Source of the DNA: Streptomyces hygroscopicus
Lineage (GTDB): Bacteria; Actinomycetota; Actinomycetes; Streptomycetales; Streptomycetaceae
NCBI GenBank assembly: GCA_002021875.1
Contig: CP018627.1
Span: 8,184,001 to 8,248,000, forward strand
DNA: 64,000 nt
Direction of reading: 5' to 3'
The translations under genes and the position numbers were made by a program. The notes below the pieces were generated by a model. It saw only the letters and a list, made by a program, of their open reading frames with translations, made no database searches and was not told where the DNA came from. Every line of letters starts with the position of its first letter. The stretch's first letter is position 1. Shown in pieces: positions 25,786 to 34,541 of the stretch.

Positions 25786-26412
25786 GTGCTGGATCGGCGG
25801 CTGGAGCGGCTGGAGCGCGAGCTCATGCTGGTGGCCAGGTGTTCAGTCCTGACGCCCCGCGAACGGAAGGTCCAGGGGACGGAGGCCCACGAGGCCGAGC
25901 CCCAGAAACCCAGCACGAAAGCGGACACCGGCAAGGGAGCCCACCCGGACACCCGCGTGGAAGCCCACCCGGACACCCGCGTGGAAGCCCACACAGCTCC
26001 CCAGACCAACCTCGGCGCCGAATCCTGCACCCCCACCCGCCTGGACCGCTCCGGCTACCTGCTCCTCTCCCGCCTAGACGCCGAGGGCGCGATGTCCATC
26101 GGCCAGCTTGCCGACGCGTTCCAGTTGGACGTCTCGACCGTCAACCGCCAGACCGGCGCCCTGCTCCGGGCGGGTCTCGTCGAACGCATCGCGGACCCCG
26201 ACGGCGGCCTGGCCCGCAAGCTCCGCATCACCCCGCGGGGCGCAGACCGCATGGCGGCGGAACGGACGTGCCGGCAGACCGACCTGTCCCGGCTGCTGGA
26301 GTCGTGGCCCTCCGAGGAGGTGGCCCGCCTCGAAGACGTCCTCACCCGCTTCAACCGCGAGGTGGAGCGCCAGGAGGGCCGCGCCTGGCCCCGCGGGACG
26401 GGCGACGTGTAA
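25786..26412 (+). CDS. MarR family transcriptional regulator with repeat insertion
   Basis: This 208-residue winged-helix protein has its MarR core at residues 85-195: RSGYLLLSRLDAEGAMSIGQLADAFQLDVSTVNRQTGALLRAGLVERIADPDGG. Between the first helix and the core lies a low-complexity insertion with a direct duplication (AHPDTRVEAHPDTRVE), matched by a 24-bp DNA repeat. It is divergent from the MFS fusion gene and very likely represses it through the palindrome at 25717-25747. Confidence 0.88.
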   Translation: MLDRRLERLERELMLVARCSVLTPRERKVQGTEAHEAEPQKPSTKADTGKGAHPDTRVEAHPDTRVEAHTAPQTNLGAESCTPTRLDRSGYLLLSRLDAEGAMSIGQLADAFQLDVSTVNRQTGALLRAGLVERIADPDGGLARKLRITPRGADRMAAERTCRQTDLSRLLESWPSEEVARLEDVLTRFNREVERQEGRAWPRGTGDV

Positions 26413-26622
26413 GGCCCTCCGGAATGACGGGTAACGCCTCCGGAATGACGGCGGCGCCGAGGACGTTGCTGCAGACAGGACACATGACGCCTGTCACACC
26501 GGGAAGCAGCCGGAAGACACCGGAAGGTGCGACCGGGAGGCACCGGAAGGCGCGCCCGGAGACACCCGAAAACGTGTCCCACTCACCCGGAACCGAACCG
26601 CATACGAGGAGGCCAGGAAGAG

Positions 26623-27018
26623 ATGACCACCCCCGCTTCCCACCCGCAGACCACCGGCACCGGCGGACACCGCGTGGACGTGGAGCGCGGCTCCCAGCAC
26701 GTCACGGTCACGATCGACGGCCGCGTCGTCGCGGAGTCGACCCGCCCCCTGCTCGTCCACGAGACCGGTCTCCCGGTCCGCTACTACCTCCCCCCGGAGG
26801 ACGTGGACCTGACCCTCTTCCAGCCGACCGATTCCCACACCATCTGCCCCTTCAAGGGCGAGGCCGCGTACTGGACCTACCGCGGCGCGGCGGGCGACGA
26901 GGCGGAGCCCCGGCCGGACGTGGTGTGGGCGTACCCGCAGCCGATCGAGAAGGTGGCGCAGATCAAGGACCATCTGTCGTTCTACGACGCGGTAGCGAAG
27001 ATCGACGTCTCGGAATAG
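26623..27018 (+). CDS. DUF427 domain protein
   Basis: This 131-residue soluble protein matches DUF427: VTIDGRVVAESTRPLLVHETGLPVRYYLPPEDV, FQPTDSHTICPFKGEAAYWTY and KVAQIKDHLSFYDAV, a small beta-tent fold widespread in actinobacteria. No biochemical role is established. The ATG at 26623 has AGGAAGAG upstream; the open frame extends further but lacks family similarity. It precedes another small gene, possibly in one transcript. Confidence 0.9.
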   Translation: MTTPASHPQTTGTGGHRVDVERGSQHVTVTIDGRVVAESTRPLLVHETGLPVRYYLPPEDVDLTLFQPTDSHTICPFKGEAAYWTYRGAAGDEAEPRPDVVWAYPQPIEKVAQIKDHLSFYDAVAKIDVSE

Positions 27019-27086
27019 CGCGACAAACCGCTGACATCACCCCATCAGGGGCCTTCCGGGAACCCCCCGGAGGGAACCCCTGACGC

Positions 27087-27569
27087 GTGCACATCCACGC
27101 GTACTCGTGGCTGGGCGAGAAGGAGCTGTTCGACCGGGAGGCCCTCCGCCGCCCACCCGACCACCCCCGCCCGCCCATCACGGCGGCGGACGAGGAGTAC
27201 TACCGCGATGACCAGGAGCGCTACCGCACCCTCCTGGAAGCCTTCCGCCACTCGGAGCTCCCCCCGCTGGAAACGTCCCTCTGGCTCCTGAAGTCTCCGA
27301 CCCTCATCCGCGCCACCTTCGAAGAACCCAAGGACGCGGCGGCCTGGCTGGGCCGCGAACTGACCGAACACGCCCCCGGCTTCCTCTCCCACCAGGAAGC
27401 CGACACCGCCCGCCTGGCCCGCCTGGTCACCACGGCCGCCGACCGCCTGACCCACGCCGGGGACGTCTCCTTCGGCTTCTACCTGGGCCGCACCTCATTC
27501 CTCTCCCTGGCCCTGGTCACCTGCACCCCCAACCACTGGGTCCCGGACCTCCCCTGCCCCCTCGGATGA
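27087..27569 (+). CDS. Hypothetical protein
   Basis: This 160-residue soluble, acidic, mostly helical protein starts MHIHAYSWLGEKELFDREAL with a GTG preceded by GGAGGG, and ends in LVTCTPNHWVPDLPCPLG. It has no recognised domain. It follows the DUF427 gene by 68 bp and ends exactly at a strong terminator. Codon choice and ribosome-binding site support it as a real gene. Confidence 0.7.
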   Translation: MHIHAYSWLGEKELFDREALRRPPDHPRPPITAADEEYYRDDQERYRTLLEAFRHSELPPLETSLWLLKSPTLIRATFEEPKDAAAWLGRELTEHAPGFLSHQEADTARLARLVTTAADRLTHAGDVSFGFYLGRTSFLSLALVTCTPNHWVPDLPCPLG

Positions 27570-27599
27570 CCCCGCCGGACAGGGCGCATCCGGCGGGGT
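27569..27599. terminator. Bidirectional terminator between convergent genes
   Basis: Arms 27569-27579 (ACCCCGCCGGA) and 27589-27599 pair perfectly over 11 bp, between the hypothetical gene and the convergent LPMO gene. Confidence 0.85.
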
Positions 27600-27634
27600 G
27601 GTGGCGCGGGTGCCTGAGTCGTAAGGGGTCCCGC

Positions 27635-28303
27635 TCAGCCGAAGTTCACGTCACTGCACAGGAAGTACGTCTGGTCCATGTGTGACGCCTGCCAGATCGT
27701 GTAGACGACGTGGCGACCGGTGTAGCCGGAGGTGCTGACGTCGATCGCGTAGTTCTGGCTGGGGGCGTACTTGCCGGTCGTGGTGACCAGTTGCAGGTCA
27801 CTCCACTTGAGCGGCTGGGTGGTGGGGTCGTACCCCTGGCGGGACACATACACCTTGAAGTAGTCCGCACCGTGGCTGGCCTGGTCGTACAGCTTGACGG
27901 TGAACTTGCCGCCGATGTTCGTCGTCTGCCAGGCGCCCGGCGTGTCCAGCGAGTTGTAGCGGCCGCCCTCGGTGTGGCCACCGCTGCAGAGCTGCCCGTC
28001 CGGGATCGCCGCCGGGAAGTTACCGGCGGAGCCGTTGCGGTACAGCCCGTTCCAGTTCCACATGGCGTTCGGGTTGTCCTGCCACGCCTGCCAGCACATC
28101 GGATCCAACTGCGCCATCTCAGGGTTCTGGAAGTCGTCTCCCCAGCGCAGCCAGCAGCCGTAGTTGCGGGAGGCCGGGTCGACGACCGATCCATGGGCGC
28201 TCGCGGTGGTGGACCACGGGATCAGGCACAGCAGCGCCGCGGCCAGCAGACCAAGGGCGCGAGACGCCCAACGTAAGGAATTGCCGCGTTCATGACAAAT
28301 CAT
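27635..28303 (-). CDS. AA10 lytic polysaccharide monooxygenase
   Basis: This secreted copper enzyme of about 222 residues cleaves chitin or cellulose chains oxidatively. A signal peptide (residues 1-36, ending ASA) exposes the mature N-terminal His37 (HGSVVDP). With His110 (CSGGHTEGG), it forms the histidine brace. The C-terminal AA10 pattern HVVYTIWQASHMDQTYFLCSDVNF is intact. There is no cellulose-binding module. The ATG at 28303 has GGAGG ten bases upstream. A perfect CebR box at 28343-28356 implies induction by cello-oligosaccharides, pointing to cellulose rather than chitin; that substrate call is inference. Confidence 0.94.
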   Translation of the reverse strand: MICHERGNSLRWASRALGLLAAALLCLIPWSTTASAHGSVVDPASRNYGCWLRWGDDFQNPEMAQLDPMCWQAWQDNPNAMWNWNGLYRNGSAGNFPAAIPDGQLCSGGHTEGGRYNSLDTPGAWQTTNIGGKFTVKLYDQASHGADYFKVYVSRQGYDPTTQPLKWSDLQLVTTTGKYAPSQNYAIDVSTSGYTGRHVVYTIWQASHMDQTYFLCSDVNFG

Positions 28304-28342
28304 TTCGCGATCTTCCTCCATCGTCCTTGGGGGTGGGGTTCA

Positions 28343-28356
28343 TGGGAGCGCTCCCA
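28343..28356. promoter_or_regulatory. CebR operator
   Basis: TGGGAGCGCTCCCA is an exact match to the 14-bp palindrome bound by the cellulose-utilisation repressor CebR in Streptomyces. It lies 40 bp upstream of the LPMO start. Confidence 0.88.
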
Positions 28357-28500
28357 ATCTGCGAGTTTCCCTCACGGCAGGCGACCGAAACATAGGCCCG
28401 GGGCGGCCACTGTCCAATGAGGCTGAAGCAAGCTAGCATCTAAGTAAGATTCAATCTACGTAAGATAGAAACTACGTTTGATTCCTGAGGTGAAGCAGGG

Positions 28501-29934
28501 ATGGAGTTCAGGGGCAGGGCTGCCGACCTCGACCTGCTGACCAGGCAACTGGACCTCGTGGCCGGAGGCACGGGGGCCACCCGGGGCCAGGCTGTGATCA
28601 TGACGGGGCGGCGCCGGGTGGGGAAGTCTCGCCTGGTCCAGGAGTTCTGTGACCGCTCCGGCGTTCCGTACGTGGTCTTCCAGGCGACCCGGGGCCGTAA
28701 CGCCGTCGCCGAGCGGGCGGACTTCTCCGCCGCGCTCGCGCAGTCCCCGCTGCCCGGGGCGGAGCTGGTGGCCGGACTGCGGGCCGCGGACTGGAACCAG
28801 GCGCTGCGGTCCCTGGCCCTCGCGGTGCCGGACGATTCCCCGAGCATCGCGGTGATCGACGAAGTGCCGTGGCTGGTGGAACAGGACCGGGAGTTCGAAG
28901 GGGCGCTTCAGACGGTCTGGGACCGCCATCTGTCCGCCAAGCCGGTTCTGCTGATCCTGGTGGGCAGTGACATGTCGGTGATGGAGGCGCTGCAGTCCTA
29001 TGGCCGTCCGTTCTTCGGCCGGGCCACGAAGATGACCGTACGGCCGCTGCACCTGGCCGATGTGCAGGCGATGACCCGCCTGGACGCGGCGGAAGCGGTG
29101 GACGCGCTCCTGATCACCGGGGGCTTCCCCGAGATCGTCCAGTCATGGCGGCCGGGGATGGGGCGCGCCGATTTCCTGCGCGAGGCCGTGGCCAACCCTC
29201 TCTCGCCGCTGCTGGTGGCGGGTGAACTGTCGCTGCTGGGGGAGTTCCCCGAGGCTTCGCATTCGCGGGCGGTGCTGGAGGCGGTCGGTAGCGGCGAGCG
29301 GACCTTCTCCGCCATCGCCGCCCAAGCCGGCGGCGCCGGCGCCCTGCCCTCCGGGACGCTCTCCCCGCTGCTGCACACCCTGCAGACCAAACGCATACTG
29401 GCCACCGACCTCCCGCTCTCCACCAAGGCGGACACCAAGAACAAGCGCTACCGGATCGCCGACCCCTACCTTCGTTTCTGGCTGGCCTTCCTGCAGCGGA
29501 CCATCCCGCTCATCGAACGCGGCCGCGGAGATCTCGCCCTCGAGCGCATTGAACGGGCCTGGACCACCTGGCGAGGACGTGCGGTCGAGCCGATCATCCG
29601 CGAGTCGCTGCTGCGCCTGCTCCCCGATGACAGGTGGCCCGACACGGAGGCGGTCGGCGGCTGGTGGAACCGTCAGAACAACCCCGAGATCGACCTGATC
29701 GGCGCCGACCACGAACCGGTAGCGGGCACGGTGCACTTCATCGGCTCGGTCAAGTGGCTGGAGTCCCGGCCGTTCGGCCGCCGCGAATACGACGCCCTGG
29801 CCCGGGACATGCTCGCGGTCCCCGGCGCCGACCCGGACACCCCCCTGGTCGCCGTCTCCCGCTGCGGCGTCGAGAACGGCCTGCCGCTCGCGGCGCACTG
29901 GGGCCCGGAAGACCTGGTACGCGCTTGGCAGTAG
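28501..29934 (+). CDS. ATP-binding protein, archaeal-type AAA ATPase with DUF234/nuclease-like C-terminus
   Basis: This 477-residue protein has an AAA NTPase domain (Walker A GRRRVGKS at residues 36-43, Walker B IAVIDEVPWL near 117). It continues with a winged helix (ERTFSAIAAQAGG, LSPLLHTLQTKRIL) and a C-terminal restriction-like segment (NPEIDLIGADHEP, IGSVKWLES) as in the DUF234 family. Such proteins are common in archaea and actinobacteria; function is not settled. The start has GAGGTGAAGCAGGG upstream. The promoter is unusually AT-rich with repeated TACGTAAGAT-like words, suggesting acquisition or autoregulation. It lies at the edge of the island. Confidence 0.85.
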   Translation: MEFRGRAADLDLLTRQLDLVAGGTGATRGQAVIMTGRRRVGKSRLVQEFCDRSGVPYVVFQATRGRNAVAERADFSAALAQSPLPGAELVAGLRAADWNQALRSLALAVPDDSPSIAVIDEVPWLVEQDREFEGALQTVWDRHLSAKPVLLILVGSDMSVMEALQSYGRPFFGRATKMTVRPLHLADVQAMTRLDAAEAVDALLITGGFPEIVQSWRPGMGRADFLREAVANPLSPLLVAGELSLLGEFPEASHSRAVLEAVGSGERTFSAIAAQAGGAGALPSGTLSPLLHTLQTKRILATDLPLSTKADTKNKRYRIADPYLRFWLAFLQRTIPLIERGRGDLALERIERAWTTWRGRAVEPIIRESLLRLLPDDRWPDTEAVGGWWNRQNNPEIDLIGADHEPVAGTVHFIGSVKWLESRPFGRREYDALARDMLAVPGADPDTPLVAVSRCGVENGLPLAAHWGPEDLVRAWQ

Positions 29935-30411
29935 CCGAGGGAGCAGCGGGCAGGCGCAGTTCTCATCTGCCCTGACAAGTGACTGGTGGCGGCTCTGCTG
30001 ACACCTCGTGCAAGGTACTCCCGGCAGGCTTCGAACCTGCGCACTCGGCTCCGGAGGGCAGCCACCATCCCGGCGCCTGAACACATCTGATTGGCAAGAA
30101 CCCGATCAGTCGGCTGGAGGGTCCGGGCTTCACTCGGGTTGCGGGTACGACGTGCCCGGCACCCCCACCGGGGCATCTTTGCGACAAGCCCCACACCAAT
30201 GTGCCTGCATCAGCGGCAGTTGGGGCTCGCATGACGTGTCTGTCGGGAGTCCCTGATAGGGATGAAGGTATGATAATCCGAGTGTTCCGAGGGGCATGGG
30301 TGCGGTCCACACAAGTGTTGGCTCCAGGGCCGTCCATTGCTGTGAGTTGCCCTGCACCAACCACGAGTGGCTGGTGGACGCCCAACGACTCGAGTGGTGA
30401 CGAGTAGCGTT
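29935..30411. other. Gene-free island boundary
   Basis: This 477-bp region holds the first tRNA-Arg-like fragment (30014-30058) and otherwise no supported gene. GC content falls compared with the core, consistent with the left end of an integrated element. Confidence 0.6.
30014..30058 (-). repeat. Degenerate tRNA-Arg(CCG)-like 3' fragment (att remnant)
   Basis: On the minus strand this reads anticodon loop CTCCGGA, stem, variable loop GTGC, and T-arm GCAGGTTCGA followed by an altered acceptor strand. No 5' half is present. It matches the fragments at 39512-39553 and 58841-58882. Confidence 0.75.
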
Positions 30412-32820
30412 ATGCGAGTCCTTGCCCAACCGGCTCGACGGTCTGACCGAACGGTCGAGCGGCACTACCAAGACACCATCATCAGCCCTGTGGTCTTCAA
30501 CGAGCACGCGGACCTACTTGATCCCTCTACGCTCAACGTTCTCCAGCAGCTCTTTCCGGGCGGAGCCGCCCCGATGTGGGGCGTGACACCTGGGAAAAAC
30601 TCGGCCAATCTCCCGGAAATCCGCAAAATGAGCCCCGAGGACTGGGTCTTCTTCAGCGGGGACAAGCGCCTCTATCTGGGCGGTACGGTCGCTCTTTCCT
30701 GGCGCAATCGGGCATTGGCCGAACGCCTCTGGAGTGTGGACGCCAGCGGCCACACATGGGAGTACATGTACGCCCTCGCGGACGCCCGGGATTTCGACAT
30801 CCCGATCACGGAGCTGAGAGCGCTTCTGGGTTGGAAATCCAACCGCAACATCATGCGCTTCCAAGCTTTTACCCAAGCCGAGTCGGACGTGTTGCAGCAG
30901 CGCTATTCCCTGACGCCGTGGCGACCTCCCAGCGGCCTGGCGACGTTGCTGCCCGGAGTGCACAGTGACACGGCAAGCCCTGCCGATCTGCTGGGCAACG
31001 AGACAGACATAGACATGCTGGCGAAGCTCGCCATGGCGAAGGTCACCAGCCCTCCTCTAGCGGTGGCCTTGCTTGGAGAATGGGGAGCCGGCAAGTCCAG
31101 CTTCATGGCGCAGATGAGTCAAAGAGTCGACGAGTTGGCTGCGGGTGCGGCGAGGAGCGCCGTCGATGCCTTCAGCACCACCGTCCGTCAAATCCATTTC
31201 AATGCATGGCACTACAACGACGATCATGTCTGGTCGGGCCTGGTCGACCAGCTCTTTCGCCATCTAGCACCGGACCCGGTGCTGGATACCCCGCTCGACA
31301 ACCCCATAGCCGAGCGTAGGAAACGAGCGGCAGAGCTTGAGCGGCTGGAGGCGGAACAGCAACAGCTCGATGAGGAACTGGAACAGGCCGAGAGGAGGCG
31401 CCCCAGAGGCTATCTGGCTTCCCTCGGGGCGCCTGTGGAGGGCTTGCGCTTGCTCTGCAGGGCAGTCCGCCTCGGCCTGCGCGACCTGAGGTACGGCTGG
31501 CTTTACCTGTTGGGGTGGCTACTGCTCATCGGCGCCGTCATCTTTGCCATGCCATGGCTGACCGGCGGGGTTGCCGTCCTCGTGGGAGCGGCTTCGGCGA
31601 TCGCGGCCCCGTTGCTTCCTTTGTGGTTGGCCGTGCGTCACCGACACTCACAAGGGCTGACCTGGACAGGGAAGATCCGAGGGTCATTGGCAAGTCGCCA
31701 GGGTACGCTGCGCGATGAGATCACCGAGGCACGTGCTCATCTTGCGCAGATCGACGCGGCCGTGCGTCTCTCCGACTTTCTTTCGGAGCGTAGCGACACC
31801 TACCAAACCCAGCGCGGCCTGCTGGGCAGTGTCCACGACGACCTATTCCAACTGGGCGAGAAACTCCGCGAAGCCCACGAGGAGTGGGAAAGCGCAGAAT
31901 CCACACGGGAGCCGCCCCTTGAGCGCATCATCTTGTACATCGATGACCTCGATCGGTGCTCTCCACGGCGCGTCGTCGATGTACTCGCCGCAGTTCATCT
32001 CATGCTGGCGCTACCGCTCTTTGTCGTAGTTGTCGCCGTCGACCCTCGATGGCTGCTCAGGTCTCTTGAGTACCACTACAGCGAGTTGTTCACAGATTCG
32101 GCGGGGACGTCACACATCAGGGGTGCGCAAGACACGGCGACCCCGCTCGACTACCTCGACAAGATCTTCCAGATTCCCTTCGTAGTGCCTCCCAGCACGC
32201 CGGAGAAGACTGCACGACTGATCGAAGCCCTGCTTTCCTCCCCTTCCCCTTCGGAGCCTGGAGACTTGGAGGAGGATATGACGGGCAACGACGAGGAAGC
32301 GGCTGACAGCGAGCATCCGATCCAGGCCTCACCGACTCAGGCGGCTGAGCCCGAGGAATCTAACGCTGACCGTCCTGCCCAGTTGCAGCTTCAGGCCCAT
32401 GAGATCACTTTCATGTCTCGCGTAGGCAGCCTCACTCAGACGCCGCGTGCCGCCAAGAAGCTGGTGAACCTGTACCGACTGGTGCGCATTGGCGTTCCTC
32501 CTGCCGAACTCCTTCGGTTCGAAGGCGACGCTCAGACACCAGGGGAGCACCAAGTGGTCCAGATCCTTCTGGCCTTGCTCGTAGGCGCTCCGCGCCAATG
32601 CGAGAAGGTCTTCCGAGCCATTCTGGCAGCGTCACCGACAACCAAGATCATCGAGGTCTTCAAGGAGTTGCCCTCCGACGTACCGGTCGGGAACCAGGTG
32701 ACACAACTGATTGAGAGACTCAGTGCCGACGCCCCTGTGGTCATGGATACGGCGGTCTACCAACACTGGTGCCCGGAGTTGGCCAGATTCTCTTTCTATA
32801 CACGCAACCTCGCAGCCTGA
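30412..32820 (+). CDS. KAP family P-loop NTPase with possible EVE/PUA-like N-terminal domain
   Basis: This protein of about 802 residues has an N-terminal domain (to about 190) with the pattern WGVTPGKNS, DWVFFSGDKRLYLGGTVALSW, ALAERLW and WEYMYALADARDFDIPI, resembling EVE/PUA-type modified-base readers. The KAP NTPase follows: Walker A LLGEWGAGKSSF near 220 and Walker B IILYIDDLDRCSP near 506. Two membrane helices (about 362-410) and coiled coils are inserted between them, as is typical of KAP proteins. KAP NTPases include the phage-exclusion protein PifA, so a membrane-linked antiviral role is plausible. The start is uncertain: a GTG at 30367 is in frame, and neither has a strong ribosome-binding site. 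Confidence 0.85.
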   Translation: MRVLAQPARRSDRTVERHYQDTIISPVVFNEHADLLDPSTLNVLQQLFPGGAAPMWGVTPGKNSANLPEIRKMSPEDWVFFSGDKRLYLGGTVALSWRNRALAERLWSVDASGHTWEYMYALADARDFDIPITELRALLGWKSNRNIMRFQAFTQAESDVLQQRYSLTPWRPPSGLATLLPGVHSDTASPADLLGNETDIDMLAKLAMAKVTSPPLAVALLGEWGAGKSSFMAQMSQRVDELAAGAARSAVDAFSTTVRQIHFNAWHYNDDHVWSGLVDQLFRHLAPDPVLDTPLDNPIAERRKRAAELERLEAEQQQLDEELEQAERRRPRGYLASLGAPVEGLRLLCRAVRLGLRDLRYGWLYLLGWLLLIGAVIFAMPWLTGGVAVLVGAASAIAAPLLPLWLAVRHRHSQGLTWTGKIRGSLASRQGTLRDEITEARAHLAQIDAAVRLSDFLSERSDTYQTQRGLLGSVHDDLFQLGEKLREAHEEWESAESTREPPLERIILYIDDLDRCSPRRVVDVLAAVHLMLALPLFVVVVAVDPRWLLRSLEYHYSELFTDSAGTSHIRGAQDTATPLDYLDKIFQIPFVVPPSTPEKTARLIEALLSSPSPSEPGDLEEDMTGNDEEAADSEHPIQASPTQAAEPEESNADRPAQLQLQAHEITFMSRVGSLTQTPRAAKKLVNLYRLVRIGVPPAELLRFEGDAQTPGEHQVVQILLALLVGAPRQCEKVFRAILAASPTTKIIEVFKELPSDVPVGNQVTQLIERLSADAPVVMDTAVYQHWCPELARFSFYTRNLAA

Positions 32821-33546
32821 TCCATCGGCGGCATGAAGAAGGCCGGCCGGGGCGGGGGTGCGGGATTCGACCCCTCCGGGGCGTCGCTGCCCGTGCTGGC
32901 AGTACTGCCGCAGCGCTTTGGCGCTCGCAACCCCACCTTCGGTAACAGCGCGGACAGCTAGGAGGCCAGGCACCTGTGCGCTGCGTCTAGTGATCTGGTC
33001 GAGCCGCCACCGCTTCTTGCGGTCCGACTTCGCGCCGCCCCTTGCGCGCTCGCGGCGGGGCTTGGTCATGCCCGGAAGCTGCTGCGACAAAGCCCCCGCA
33101 AGGCGCGGCTGATCTGCGCGGAAGCACCTCAAGATCGTCACGCTCTTACAACGTGATCACTGTCATGGGGCTGCCTTCGGCGGCAACGAGCTGCGCATGC
33201 GCGAAGACCCCGCATCCAGCGTTACGGCTGGTGGCGGGGTCTTTCTGACACTTCAGCCTACTCACGTGAGTAGATTGGAAGTGCCCCCGGCGGGGGACGC
33301 GGCAAATGGGGACGAACCGAGCCGTTGTTGGGCGGGGAGCTGGTGATCCAGACGACCTTCCCGGTGCCGGTGTCCCGAGCGCGCACGTAACCGACCGGCG
33401 CTCCGACGGCCCGGGGGGCCGCCCCTGATGGCTTCCGTGCCACCAGCCCGGCGGCTTGGCCGTGGGGCGACCCTCTCACCTATGGGTGTGTCCCTGGATA
33501 CAGTGGGTAGCCACAGCGTGCTCGACCACCTCGACCGGAGGCAGAC
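32821..33546. other. Intergenic stretch with one terminator
   Basis: This 726-bp region between the KAP gene and the DUF6879 cluster has no convincing gene. It holds a T-arm-like sequence near 32860-32885 that is too degenerate to call, and the terminator at 33204-33243. Confidence 0.5.
33204..33243 (+). terminator. Rho-independent terminator
   Basis: The outer stem AAGACCCCGC / GCGGGGTCTT (33204-33213 with 33234-33243) encloses a second stem CCAGC / GCTGG, followed by a T-rich tail. Confidence 0.75.
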
Positions 33547-33816
33547 ATGGCCCGTGCCTGGGAGGCTGACCCGTCCGCGTTATTCGACCGTCGGCTGGGG
33601 AAGTCGGCCGAAGAGCTCGGGAACTCGGACGGCAACGACGAGTGTCCGGACATCTGGCAGCTCGACAACGGTGATGTGGCTGTGATCGGCAGGGATCTGA
33701 CAGCCGTCTACGGCCCCCGCCTGCCGCAGGGCGTGCACCTCGCTCCGGACGAGCGGTTGGTCGTCATCCCGGGGAACATGCTCAGCGCGGCAAAGAAGGA
33801 CATCGCCGATGCTTGA
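33547..33816 (+). CDS. Small protein paired with DUF6879 gene
   Basis: This 89-residue protein (MARAWEADPSALFDRRLGKSAEELGNSDGNDECPDIWQLDNGDVAVIG...) has GGAGG six bases before the ATG. The middle WQLDNGDVAVIGRDLT and the end LAPDERLVVIPGNMLSAAKKDI fit a small beta-rich fold. Genes of this type commonly sit directly upstream of DUF6879 genes in Streptomyces. It overlaps the next gene by 8 bp, implying translational coupling. Function unknown. Confidence 0.8.
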   Translation: MARAWEADPSALFDRRLGKSAEELGNSDGNDECPDIWQLDNGDVAVIGRDLTAVYGPRLPQGVHLAPDERLVVIPGNMLSAAKKDIADA

Positions 33817-34447
33817 TCTCCTCGCCCCCGTTCTCGTTCCCGAGCAGGGCGATCGGCTCACCCGCACCGCCTACAAGCAGGACTTCCGGCAACGGGAGGA
33901 CGCGGTCCGTGACGGGAGTTCCTGGAAGCTGGAGCGCCGGCAGCACTTCGAGGAGCAGGGCAGTCCGAGCCGGGACGCCCTGCGCCGGGGCGACTGGGAT
34001 GAGGCGATTCGGCTCCTCGCAGACCGGCGCGACTCCCTGGCCGCGGCCGCTCAGGAGGACGAGCGCAGGGGGTACGCCTTTCACCGTGTGCGGGTGGTCG
34101 AGAGCCCACTGACGTCGTATGTGCAGTGGGAACTCCACTCCCAGCGGCAGCGTGCGGAGTACGGGCAGCGGATCAGGATCGTCCCCGCCGCGCAGGTGGC
34201 GGCCTCGGAGGACACCGGCCCGCTTCCGGAAGTGGTTGTGCTGGGCGGCCGCACCCTCTTCCAAGTCCTGTACACCGAAGCAGGAGTCGCGAACGGCGCG
34301 ATCCGCTTCACCGACCGTGACCTTGTCGAGCGCTGGGAGAACTACATCAAGGCGCTCTACGCGGTGGGTGAAGAGGTGATCTCCTACTTCGACCGCGAGG
34401 TGGCGCACCTTGAGCCGCCGACGCTGAGCGACGCGGGAAGGGAGTAG
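33809..34447 (+). CDS. DUF6879 family protein
   Basis: This 212-residue protein fits the DUF6879 pattern: YKQDFRQREDAVRDGSSWKLERRQHFEEQG, HRVRVVESPLTSYVQWELHSQRQRAEYGQRIRIVPA, and a late VVLGGRTLFQVLYTEAGVANGAIRFTD. Its start overlaps the small upstream gene. The family is often next to XRE/DUF397 or NB-ARC regulators, but no mechanism is known. The NB-ARC gene follows after about 95 bp, and the three genes look like one operon. Confidence 0.82.
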   Translation: MLDLLAPVLVPEQGDRLTRTAYKQDFRQREDAVRDGSSWKLERRQHFEEQGSPSRDALRRGDWDEAIRLLADRRDSLAAAAQEDERRGYAFHRVRVVESPLTSYVQWELHSQRQRAEYGQRIRIVPAAQVAASEDTGPLPEVVVLGGRTLFQVLYTEAGVANGAIRFTDRDLVERWENYIKALYAVGEEVISYFDREVAHLEPPTLSDAGRE

Positions 34448-34541
34448 GCCGATCACAGGGGCAGGCGGAAAGGACGAGCACTTCGGCAGCTCCCACTCCG
34501 AGCTGTCGGGATCCTCACGTGACGTCGTCCAGGCGAGAAGT

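Noticed and set aside
32855..32890. T-arm-like GGATTCGACCCC sequence on the minus strand
   Set aside because: It has a mismatch in the T-loop and no other tRNA arms.
32632..33141. Minus-strand frame containing MTKPRRERARGGAKSDRKKRW
   Set aside because: There is no ribosome-binding site, it overlaps the 3' end of the KAP gene, and no family is recognised; possibly a decayed remnant.
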